Of a stretch of DNA of 64,000 nt, positions 49,359 through 56,791 are shown piece after piece. Both the position numbers and the translations under genes were made by a program. The notes below the pieces were generated by a model, which had not been told where the DNA came from, did no database searches, and saw only the letters and a program-made list of their open reading frames with translations. Numbering within the stretch: the stretch's first letter is position 1; every line of letters begins with the position of its first letter. This DNA is from Clostridiales bacterium (GTDB lineage: Bacteria > Bacillota_A > Clostridia > Oscillospirales > Oscillospiraceae): NCBI GenBank assembly GCA_004553625.1, contig SFKX01000015.1, positions 6,571 to 70,570 of the forward strand, given 5' to 3'.

Positions 49359-49396
49359 GGACCCCCGGGACTTTGTTTGTCCCGGGGGTCCCTTTC
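49359..49396 (+). terminator. Terminator beyond the right attachment site
   Basis: A 13-bp stem (49359-49371 with 49379-49391) and T-rich tail follow the tRNA fragment. It was probably the original terminator of tRNA-Arg before integration. Confidence 0.8.
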
Positions 49397-49407
49397 TTAT
49401 TTTCGCT

Positions 49408-49542
49408 ATGCGGATCGATGCGAGTCGATGCGAGTCGTTTCGAAATTATGCGGATCGATGCCAAATATAATTCAACCTCAACCTCAACTTCAACTTCAAC
49501 TTCAAACTCAATATCAACCTCAACATCAACCTCAAACTCAAC
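49408..49542 (+). repeat. Repeat-rich stretch with 12 hexamer units
   Basis: A 14-bp word (ATGCGGATCGATGC) occurs at 49408-49421 and 49448-49461, and a 10-bp unit is doubled at 49418-49437. From 49471 to 49542 twelve 6-nt units follow without gap, mostly TTCAAC or CTCAAC. No gene is seen from 49359 to 49637. Confidence 0.75.
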
Positions 49543-49637
49543 AGGAAGGAAGGCAGGAGAATAAGCTACAGCAGCAGCTATATCCTACTATGCCGTCCAA
49601 AATGTTGAAAACCTGTCTAAAGTCTGTTGAAAACCTC

Positions 49638-50288
49638 TCAGGCGCTCAGAGCGGAGACAATGGACTCATAGACAGTGTCGGCGTTCTCGCACATGACCAT
49701 GACGATGGTCCCGTCCTCGAGGGTCTCGAGCTTGGCGTTTTTGGCGATCTCATACTGATCGGCAAGGTAGTTCTCAAAGTTCTTGCACTGGGTGTCGATA
49801 AAGCTCTGGAGGCCGGCCTTGACCGTCTCCTCGCAGCCCTCGGCGGGCTTGACGACCACGATGCCGTAGGCCTTGACGTTTATGAGCGAGATGCTCATGG
49901 CGATCTCGTCAACGTCGGCCGCGGTGAAGCCGACGGAGGTGTAGTACATGTCCTCAATGGCGTCCTTGTCGCTCATGACGGCGTAGGCCTCATTCTCCTC
50001 GTCGCTGCGCGCGGCGGTTATAGCGTCGGCCAGGGCGCTGGTGCTTTCCTCGGGCGTGTCGGTATCCTCGGGCGTGTCGGTGTCCTCAGGGGTGTCGGTG
50101 TCCTCCGGCGTATCGGTATCCTCCGGAGTATCGGTGTCCTCGGGCGTGTCGCTGGCCTCGGGGGTGTCGGAGGGCTCCTGGCTGGTTATCGGCTCGTCGC
50201 TGGGGTCGGTCTGGTTCTGGGTACCGCAGGCGCTCAGAAGCGCCAGGCACATTGCGATGCAGAGCGTCGCAGCAATGATCTTTTTCAT
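49638..50288 (-). CDS. Putative DUF4358-type lipoprotein with DTPEDT repeats
   Basis: The 216-residue protein has a lipobox (LALLSACG), a linker of five or six 6-residue acidic repeats (DTPEDT), and a C-terminal domain of about 130 residues (MYYTSVGFTAADVDEIAMSISLINVKAYGIVVVKPAEG, read in part) that fits DUF4358 lipoproteins. Its role is unknown. The 18-bp repeat encoding the linker may vary in copy number. It is just outside the right end of the element. Confidence 0.7.
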   Translation of the reverse strand: MKKIIAATLCIAMCLALLSACGTQNQTDPSDEPITSQEPSDTPEASDTPEDTDTPEDTDTPEDTDTPEDTDTPEDTDTPEESTSALADAITAARSDEENEAYAVMSDKDAIEDMYYTSVGFTAADVDEIAMSISLINVKAYGIVVVKPAEGCEETVKAGLQSFIDTQCKNFENYLADQYEIAKNAKLETLEDGTIVMVMCENADTVYESIVSALSA

Positions 50289-50450
50289 TTTTCATTTGCT
50301 CCTTGCAAGTATTTCGGCGGGGCTGCCGCCGTGGCCATATGACTCCATCGCCGCGAAAATGTTCCCCGAAAAATTTTGAACATTTTTCTTTGGCTTGCGG
50401 CGAAGCGGCTAAAATGGTAAAATCAGAGCAGACTTTTTGCGGAGGCGACT

Positions 50451-51725
50451 ATGGACAGACCGCTCAGGCCCTGGTACAGGATGGACAACGCGAGCTTCAT
50501 GTATTCCTCCATCCAGCGGGACCAGTTTTCAGCCATATACAGGTTCTCCGCCGTGATGACGGAGCGGGTCGTGCCGGAGGCGCTACAGGCGGCGGTGGAC
50601 CGTGCGCTGCCGCGCTTTCCGGGCTTTGCCGTCAAGATCTGCCGGGGCTTTTTCTGGTATTACTTCGAGCCGAACGACGCGCCCGGCCCCTATGTCCGGG
50701 AGGACGTCGCGGACCCCTGCAGGCCGGTCCGCTTCAACGAGGACAGCGGCTGGCTCATCCGGTTTTACTACTACCGCTGCCGGATCTCGCTGGAGGTGTT
50801 CCACGCCCTGGCGGACGGGGCGGGGGCCATAGCCTTTTTCAAGGCGGTCCTCGCGGAATACCTGCGCCAGCTCGGCCGGGACATCCCGCCGGGCGAGGGC
50901 ATAATAGACCTCGACGAGCCCCCGAAGCCCGAGGAGAGGGAGGACGCCTACCTCCGCTACGCGGGCAAGGCCTCGCGCGCCCTGCCGAGGGTCTCCCGAG
51001 CCTATCAGAACCGCGGCACGCCCGAGCCGTTTTACACCTTCCACGTCACGATGGGCTTTCTCTCCTCGGCACAGCTGCGGGAAAAGGCCAGGAGCTACGG
51101 CGCCTCCGTCACGGAATACCTCGCCGCCGTGCTCATGCTGCTGCTCATCGAAAAGCAGCGCCGCGAGCGCCCTATCCGCGAGAGGCCCGTGACCCTGGCC
51201 GTCCCGGTTAACCTGCGCGCATTTTTCCCGACGCAGACGCTCAGGAACTTCATCATCACGGTCCAGCCCAGCGTGGACCCCTCGCTGGGCGACTACGACC
51301 TGCCCGGACTCATCTCGCTCGTGCGGCACTACATGCGTCTGAGCGCCGAGCCGGTCAAGCTGCGCGCCGCCATGACCAGGGGCGTCCGCCTGCTGCTCAA
51401 CCCCTTCCTCGTCCTCATCCCGCGGGCGCTCAAAAACCCCATCATGCACCTGAGTTATCACCTGACGGGCGTGGAGCCTTACAGCGCCGTTTTTACAAAC
51501 CCTGGTGTGTTTACCCTACCGGACGCCATGAAACCGTTTATAGAGCACGTGGAGGCCGTTCTGGGGCAAGCTACGGTCGCAAGGCCGCACGTCTGTGCGA
51601 TAAGCTGCGGCGACGTATTCGAGATAACCTTCTCCGGCGTGCAGAAGGAGAACGACCTGGAACGCGAATTTTTCCGCTTTCTGGTCCGTGAGGGCCTGCA
51701 CGTCCGGGTCGAGAGCAACCGTTAG
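50451..51725 (+). CDS. Condensation/alcohol-acetyltransferase-fold protein
   Basis: The 424-residue protein has the chloramphenicol-acetyltransferase/condensation superfamily catalytic motif as FHALADGAGA (His-x3-Asp-Gly, near residue 125) and a later structural motif TLAVPVNLRAFFPTQTLRNF typical of this fold. It could join an acyl group to an alcohol or amine. No carrier-protein or adenylation gene is nearby. DUF6320 and an esterase-like gene follow closely in the same direction, a trio I recall from other Clostridia. Confidence 0.75.
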   Translation: MDRPLRPWYRMDNASFMYSSIQRDQFSAIYRFSAVMTERVVPEALQAAVDRALPRFPGFAVKICRGFFWYYFEPNDAPGPYVREDVADPCRPVRFNEDSGWLIRFYYYRCRISLEVFHALADGAGAIAFFKAVLAEYLRQLGRDIPPGEGIIDLDEPPKPEEREDAYLRYAGKASRALPRVSRAYQNRGTPEPFYTFHVTMGFLSSAQLREKARSYGASVTEYLAAVLMLLLIEKQRRERPIRERPVTLAVPVNLRAFFPTQTLRNFIITVQPSVDPSLGDYDLPGLISLVRHYMRLSAEPVKLRAAMTRGVRLLLNPFLVLIPRALKNPIMHLSYHLTGVEPYSAVFTNPGVFTLPDAMKPFIEHVEAVLGQATVARPHVCAISCGDVFEITFSGVQKENDLEREFFRFLVREGLHVRVESNR

Positions 51726-51736
51726 GGGGTGCTGCT

Positions 51737-52441
51737 GTGTCATACTGCGTTAACTGCGGCGTGGAGCTGGGCCCGGGGGCGAGGGAATGTCCCCTCTGCC
51801 GGACTCCGGTGGTGAACCCCGTCTGCCCGCCCGACGCCGCGGAGCCGGGCTTCTTCCCGGTGCGCCGCGAAGAGGTCGCGCCGGTCTCGCGCAGGGAGGC
51901 GGCCCTGCTTCTGAGCGCAATGCTGCTCTCCGTGGCGATCTGCTGCGGGCTTCTCAACCTGGTGTTCTACAGCGACGTCTGGTGGTCCTTCTTCATTGGC
52001 GGAGCGATGGCGATGCTCTGGGTCTGGTTCGTGCCGCCGCTGCTCATTCGGGGCATGTTCATCTGGGTCCGGCTGACGCTGGACGTACTGGCCGTCGGTG
52101 CATATATATGCATTATCGCTGTGGCGCTGGACGGCATGGACTGGTTCCTGGGCCTGGCCCTGCCGATCATCGCGGCGGGCGTTGCGGTCATCCCGCTGCT
52201 GTACTGGGTGATACGCACGCGACGCTGCTCGATATTGGTCTCGACGATACTGGTGCTTATCTCGGCGGGCTTTTTTGCCGTGCTGACGGAGTTCATCTGC
52301 GACAGATATCTCCTCGGCGGCTGGACTCCGGGCTGGGCGCTGGTGGTGCTGGCCAGCTGCGTGGGCCTGAGCATACCGCTCATCATCGTCCGGCGCGTGC
52401 CGTCCCTGAGGGAAGAGGCCCGGCGCCGGTTCCACATGTAG
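51737..52441 (+). CDS. DUF6320 membrane protein with N-terminal zinc ribbon
   Basis: The 234-residue protein starts with a zinc ribbon (SYCVNCGVELGPGARECPLC) and then has six hydrophobic segments, starting about residue 54. This matches DUF6320. GTG 51737 lies 11 nt after the stop of the acyltransferase-like gene, with AGGGGG upstream. It may anchor or assist its two neighbours at the membrane; that is inference. Confidence 0.75.
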   Translation: MSYCVNCGVELGPGARECPLCRTPVVNPVCPPDAAEPGFFPVRREEVAPVSRREAALLLSAMLLSVAICCGLLNLVFYSDVWWSFFIGGAMAMLWVWFVPPLLIRGMFIWVRLTLDVLAVGAYICIIAVALDGMDWFLGLALPIIAAGVAVIPLLYWVIRTRRCSILVSTILVLISAGFFAVLTEFICDRYLLGGWTPGWALVVLASCVGLSIPLIIVRRVPSLREEARRRFHM

Positions 52442-52459
52442 GCGCGAAAGGAGACCGGC

Positions 52460-53395
52460 ATGTCAAAGAAGAAATACAAGCTGGGCGGTGAGCCGGAAAA
52501 GCTGAAGCTCGAACCCTTCATGCGGCTGCTCAAGGCGGTGCACAGTCTGGGCGAGCCGGAGGCGATGACGAGCGAGGACCTGGAGAAGCAGCGCCGCGCC
52601 CAGGACGCGCTGGGGAACATGGCGGCGTCGATGTCCGGACTCGTGTGGGAGCCCTTCGAGCTGGGCGGGATGCAGGCTGCCTGGATGCGCCTGGAGCGGG
52701 AGCACAGGCGGCGGAGGGTCATCCTCTACTGCCACGGCGGGGGCTATACGAGCGGCGGTCTGGGCTTTTCGAAGGTCCTGGCCTCGAAGCTCTGCCGCGC
52801 GACGGGGATGGACGTTCTGGCCTTCGACTACCGTCTCGCGCCGGAGCACCCCTATCCCGCGGCGATAGAGGACGGGCAGGCGGCCTGGGACCACCTCATG
52901 CACATGGGCTTCGGCGCGCGGGACATCGTCCTCGCCGGGGACTCTGCCGGCGGGAACCTGGCGCTGGTGCTCTGCCTGAAACTGCGCTCGGAGGGGCGGA
53001 TGCTGCCTGGGGCGCTGCTGCTGATGTCGCCCTGGACGGATATGACGATGTCCGGCGAGAGCCTGCGAGAGCGCGCCGGGATTGACCCTGCGCTCACGCC
53101 TGAATACATGGCGGCGGTGCGCGCGGCCTACGCCGGGGACATGGACCCGAGCCTGCCGCAGTTTTCGCCGCTCTTCGCGGACTTTTCGGGTTTCCCGCCG
53201 ACGCTCGTCCAGGTCGGGACGCACGAGATCCTCTTTTCGGACGCGGAGCGCCTGGCGGAGAACATGCGCGCCGCGGGGGTGGAGGTCCGGCTGGAGGTCT
53301 GGGACAGAATGTGGCACGACTTTCAGATGTACCCCAGCCGCAGCGCCTCCGCTGCAATGCAGAACACGGCGCATTTCCTGCTGGAGAACATCTAG
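52460..53395 (+). CDS. Alpha/beta hydrolase of the hormone-sensitive-lipase type
   Basis: The 311-residue enzyme has the oxyanion motif HGGGYTSGG, the nucleophile motif GDSAGGN, and the late Asp and His expected from VGTHEILFSDAERL and DRMWHDF. It should hydrolyse short-chain esters. The N-terminal 60 residues form a helical cap. It lies 18 nt after DUF6320 and may remove or exchange the ester made by the acyltransferase-like protein. Confidence 0.85.
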   Translation: MSKKKYKLGGEPEKLKLEPFMRLLKAVHSLGEPEAMTSEDLEKQRRAQDALGNMAASMSGLVWEPFELGGMQAAWMRLEREHRRRRVILYCHGGGYTSGGLGFSKVLASKLCRATGMDVLAFDYRLAPEHPYPAAIEDGQAAWDHLMHMGFGARDIVLAGDSAGGNLALVLCLKLRSEGRMLPGALLLMSPWTDMTMSGESLRERAGIDPALTPEYMAAVRAAYAGDMDPSLPQFSPLFADFSGFPPTLVQVGTHEILFSDAERLAENMRAAGVEVRLEVWDRMWHDFQMYPSRSASAAMQNTAHFLLENI

Positions 53396-53499
53396 GGCCG
53401 GGAACATAAGCTGTGCATTTTCGTCAATATTACCGGATATACGGGCCAAAATTTCGTCAAAATTTTTTTCAGCTTTTTTCCGGAAACTGGCCGGATATG

Positions 53500-53521
53500 A
53501 TGCAAATTTGATGCATTTGGG
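53500..53521 (+). promoter_or_regulatory. Candidate response-regulator boxes upstream of the two-component operon
   Basis: ATGCAA (53500-53505) and ATGCAT (53511-53516) are spaced 11 bp start to start, the usual step for OmpR-family regulators. The same pair occurs before the VanY gene at 55886. TATATC follows at 53523. Confidence 0.5.
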
Positions 53522-53550
53522 GTATATCGTAATAGCCGGAGGTGAACGGC

Positions 53551-54204
53551 ATGTACAGGATACTTGTCGTGGAGGACGAGAAGCCCATAAACGATCTCAT
53601 AGAGATGAACCTGTCCGAGGCGGGCTATTCCTGCGCCCGCGCCTATGACGGGATGGAGGCTGCGAATCTCCTGGAGAAGGAGAGCTTCGACCTTGTGCTC
53701 CTCGACATCATGCTGCCGAAGGTCAGCGGCTACGAGCTGCTGGACTTTATAAAGCCGCTGGGGATACCGGTCATATTCCTGACCGCTAAGGGGACCATGG
53801 CGGACAAGGTGAAGGGCCTGCGTCTTGGCGCGGACGATTACCTTGTGAAGCCCTTTGAGATAGTCGAGCTCCTGGCGAGGGTGGAGGCGGTGCTCCGCCG
53901 CGCCGGCAAAACGCTGACGGAGATAAAGATCGAAGGACTCACGATAGACACGCGCTCCCACACCGTCACGAAGGGGACGAAGCCCATCCCGCTGACGGCG
54001 AAGGAGTTCGAGCTGCTGCTGCTATTTGTGCAGAACCGGAACATAGCGCTCTTCCGCGAGACGATATACGAGCGCGTCTGGGGCAGCGAATATATGGGCG
54101 ATTCGCGGACGGTGGACCTGCACGTCCAGCGCCTGCGCAAGAAGCTGCACTGGGACGACAAGATAAAGACGATCTACAAGGTGGGATACCGACTTGAGCT
54201 CTAA
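53551..54204 (+). CDS. OmpR-family response regulator
   Basis: The 217-residue protein has a receiver domain (VVEDEKPINDLI, phospho-acceptor Asp in LVLLDIMLPK, Lys in LVKPFE) and a C-terminal winged helix (KEFELLLLFVQNRN, RTVDLHVQRLRKKL, YKVGYRLEL). It is close to VanR/PhoP types. ATG 53551 follows GGAGGTG. It overlaps the kinase gene by 11 nt. Confidence 0.95.
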   Translation: MYRILVVEDEKPINDLIEMNLSEAGYSCARAYDGMEAANLLEKESFDLVLLDIMLPKVSGYELLDFIKPLGIPVIFLTAKGTMADKVKGLRLGADDYLVKPFEIVELLARVEAVLRRAGKTLTEIKIEGLTIDTRSHTVTKGTKPIPLTAKEFELLLLFVQNRNIALFRETIYERVWGSEYMGDSRTVDLHVQRLRKKLHWDDKIKTIYKVGYRLEL

Positions 54205-55156
54205 GTCCCCGCGCCCGGCCTTTCCGCTGGGACTGTTTTTCGCCTGCACCTGCGTGGTGGCGGTGGTGATCTGCGCCGGGGCCTGCATAGCCATAGGCCG
54301 GGGCGCGGCGCTCAGCTACGGAGCATACGCGGCCTTTCTGCTCACCGCCTCTCCGGCGGGGGGCGGGCTGGTCGCGCTCTTTTCGCTCCGGAGCCAGACC
54401 AGGGCCGCCAGGGACGCGGCGAAAAAGCAGCAGCGCGCCGAGGAACTCGAGGGCGAAATAAAGCTGCTCGAGGAGGCCGCGGACCGCAGGGAGGAGTTCA
54501 TCGCCAGCTTTGCGCACGAGCTAAAGACCCCGCTCACCGCCATAATAGGCTACGCGGATATGCTCCGCTCCCGCGAGATGAGCCCCAAGAACCGCTTCAC
54601 CGCCGCGGGCTACATCTTCTCGGAGGGCAAGCGGCTCGAGGCGCTCTCCCTCAAGCTCATGGAGATCATCGTCTCCGGCAAACAGGGGATAGAGCGGCGC
54701 AGGTTCGACGCGCCCTATTTCATCCGCGAGGTCGCCGCCGTGACGGTGCCGAGCCTCGCCTCCGACGGCATGACCCTCGACATGCGCTGGGAGCAGGGTG
54801 AGGTCGAGATAGAGCCGGACCTCTTCAAGACCCTCATGGTGAACCTCATCGACAACGCGCGCAAGGCCTCCCGCAAGGGCCAGACCGTGGAGTTTTTCGG
54901 CAAGCGCGAGGACGGGGGCTACGCCTTCTATGTCCGCGACCACGGCCGGGGCATGAAGAAGGAGGACCTCTCGCGCATAACGGAGCCCTTTTACATGATA
55001 GACAAGAGCCGGTCCCGGGCGCAGAACGGCGCCGGCCTGGGCCTGGCGCTCTGCCAGAGGATAGCCGAGCTGCACGGCACCGCCCTCGAATATGAGAGCG
55101 AGCCCGGCGTCGGGACGACTGTGCGCGTCCTCCTGAAGGGGGGCGGCGAGGCGTGA
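54194..55156 (+). CDS. Sensor histidine kinase
   Basis: The 320-residue kinase has two N-terminal membrane helices with a very short loop, a helical linker, the H-box SFAHELKTPLTAIIGYADML, an N-box near NLIDNARKAS and the GAGLGLALC G-box. With almost no outer domain it may sense membrane or cell-wall intermediates. It starts with TTG 54194 inside the end of the regulator gene and overlaps the next gene by GTGA. Confidence 0.93.
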   Translation: MSSKSPRPAFPLGLFFACTCVVAVVICAGACIAIGRGAALSYGAYAAFLLTASPAGGGLVALFSLRSQTRAARDAAKKQQRAEELEGEIKLLEEAADRREEFIASFAHELKTPLTAIIGYADMLRSREMSPKNRFTAAGYIFSEGKRLEALSLKLMEIIVSGKQGIERRRFDAPYFIREVAAVTVPSLASDGMTLDMRWEQGEVEIEPDLFKTLMVNLIDNARKASRKGQTVEFFGKREDGGYAFYVRDHGRGMKKEDLSRITEPFYMIDKSRSRAQNGAGLGLALCQRIAELHGTALEYESEPGVGTTVRVLLKGGGEA

Positions 55157-55869
55157 AAAAGTCCTCGGGTACCTTTGCGGCCATGGCGCTGACGGCGCTG
55201 GTGTTCGCGGTCTGTCTCATCGTGCCGGCGCTCATGCTCGACGGCGGGGAGGAGCCGGGCGCGACGACGCCAGCGCCCACGCCCGCCTCCGACCTGAGCG
55301 CCGCGGAGCGCGCCTCGCTCTACGAGCGCTGCGAGTCCGGCGAGCTGGAGCGCACGCATCTCGTCGGCGAGCTCGACAGCGGCGTCACCATGGCCGCCAT
55401 GAAGCGCATCGGCGCACTGGAGAACGCCCTCGTCTGCGACAGAGGCGCGGTTCAGAGCGTCGCCTCGACTGGCGCGTATTTCTACGCCATCTCGGACGGT
55501 GTGAACAGCATACGCATCCTCGAATACTACCGCGAGTGGACCGGCGACTGGAGCAACTGGTTCATCGCCGTGCTGGACGTGGACTCGCTCGACCTGCTCT
55601 ACTGCTACTACAGCGCCAGCTGCGTGCAGAACCTCGGCAACTACAGCGACGGCCAAATCTACGAGATCGGCGGGCTCATCGGCTCCATAGGCACGGCGCT
55701 GGATATGGACGAATACGAGGTCTGGGACGCCGTGGAGGACAGCGTACCCTTCGAGCTGAAACTCAAAAACAGCGTCAGCGGCGAAACGCGGGACTACAGC
55801 GTGCAGATCCACGCCTACGAGGACGCCGCCTCCCTGCTCCTGGACATCAAGCTGAGGCTGGAAGGCTGA
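55153..55869 (+). CDS. Membrane-anchored protein linked to the two-component system
   Basis: The 238-residue protein has one N-terminal membrane helix (residues 8-30), a Pro/Ala/Thr linker and an extracytoplasmic domain of about 190 residues. That domain is rich in aromatic and acidic residues (SIRILEYYREWTGDWSNWFIAV). I do not recognise it. The GTG start overlaps the kinase stop, so it may be a sensor partner or an output of the system. Confidence 0.65.
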   Translation: MKKSSGTFAAMALTALVFAVCLIVPALMLDGGEEPGATTPAPTPASDLSAAERASLYERCESGELERTHLVGELDSGVTMAAMKRIGALENALVCDRGAVQSVASTGAYFYAISDGVNSIRILEYYREWTGDWSNWFIAVLDVDSLDLLYCYYSASCVQNLGNYSDGQIYEIGGLIGSIGTALDMDEYEVWDAVEDSVPFELKLKNSVSGETRDYSVQIHAYEDAASLLLDIKLRLEG

Positions 55870-55885
55870 ATATTTTACAAAAAAT

Positions 55886-55938
55886 ATGCAAAAATGATGC
55901 AAGTCTGACGAAAATCGGATACAACCGCCCTGTATCAT
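55886..55938 (+). promoter_or_regulatory. Candidate response-regulator boxes and -10 before the VanY-type gene
   Basis: ATGCAA at 55886-55891 and 55897-55902 (11-bp step) match the pair upstream of the regulator operon. A -10-like TATCAT lies at 55933-55938, with no good -35, which suits an activator. Confidence 0.5.
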
Positions 55939-55981
55939 AGTCGATACGGGGCGGTTTTTGCCGCCCGGAAAGGAGAAGGGC

Positions 55982-56722
55982 ATGAAAAGGCTTGTATTGT
56001 TTCTGCTGGCGACGGCGCTGATACTGCTGACGGGCATGGGCGCGGCGAGGCTCTCGGACCGCCTGCGGGGCGGAGATGAGGAGCCGGACCTGCCCGCACA
56101 AGCGGCGCGCAGCGGCCTGCCGGAGCAAGCCGGCCTCCCGGAGCCCGTGCGGGAGGAGGACTGGCGGCTCCGGCTGGTGAACGCGCAGAACCCGCTTCCG
56201 GAGGACTTCGAGCCGGAGACGGAGGAGGCCGACGGCGGCTACCTCATGGACAGCCGCGCCGTGGAGCCCCTGCGCGCGCTGCTGGATGCCGGGAGGGCCG
56301 CGGGGCTGGACCTCGTTGTCACCTCCGGCTGGCGCAGCTGGGCCTATCAGGAAAAGCTCTTCGAGGACAAGGTCGAGAGGGTCATGATAGAGACCGGCCT
56401 TTCCCGCGAGGAGGCCGAGGAGCTGGCCGCCGACGAGGTCGCCCGACCCGGCACCAGCGAGCACCAGCTCGGCCTTGCAGTTGACATAATATCAAACGCA
56501 CACCCGGACCTGGACGAGAGCTGGGCGCAGACGGAGGAGGCGGTCTGGCTCCGCGAGCACTGTGCGGAATACGGCTTTATTCTTCGCTATCCGCCGGAGA
56601 AATCGGAGCTGACGGGTATTGTCTGGGAGCCTTGGCACTTCCGCTATGTAGGCCTGGAGGCGGCGGTTTACATAATGGAAAACGGCCTCTGCCTGGAGGA
56701 GTATCTGGAGGCCTGTCCTTGA
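55982..56722 (+). CDS. VanY-type D-alanyl-D-alanine carboxypeptidase (M15)
   Basis: The 246-residue protein has an N-terminal membrane anchor (residues 1-25) and a zinc peptidase domain with TSGWRSWAYQEKLF, the metal motif SEHQLGLAVDI and the second metal motif EPWHFRYV. It trims the terminal D-Ala from peptidoglycan stems. Vancomycin resistance cannot be inferred, since vanH/A/X are absent. ATG 55982 follows AAGGAGAAGG. Shared upstream boxes suggest control by the neighbouring regulator. Confidence 0.9.
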   Translation: MKRLVLFLLATALILLTGMGAARLSDRLRGGDEEPDLPAQAARSGLPEQAGLPEPVREEDWRLRLVNAQNPLPEDFEPETEEADGGYLMDSRAVEPLRALLDAGRAAGLDLVVTSGWRSWAYQEKLFEDKVERVMIETGLSREEAEELAADEVARPGTSEHQLGLAVDIISNAHPDLDESWAQTEEAVWLREHCAEYGFILRYPPEKSELTGIVWEPWHFRYVGLEAAVYIMENGLCLEEYLEACP

Positions 56723-56748
56723 CAGGGTGTGCGGGAAAATGCTATCAT
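56719..56748 (+). promoter_or_regulatory. Promoter of the large solute-binding lipoprotein
   Basis: A -35 TTGACA (56719-56724) overlapping the VanY stop and a -10 TATCAT (56743-56748) are spaced 18 nt. Confidence 0.7.
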
Positions 56749-56791
56749 CTGTGTCAGCAGGCATAGTACAGCGATTTGGAGGACAACAAGA

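Noticed and set aside
55982..56722. Vancomycin resistance locus, suggested by VanR/VanS-like and VanY-like genes.
   Set aside because: The ligase, dehydrogenase and dipeptidase genes are absent. VanY-type carboxypeptidases are common in sensitive Firmicutes.
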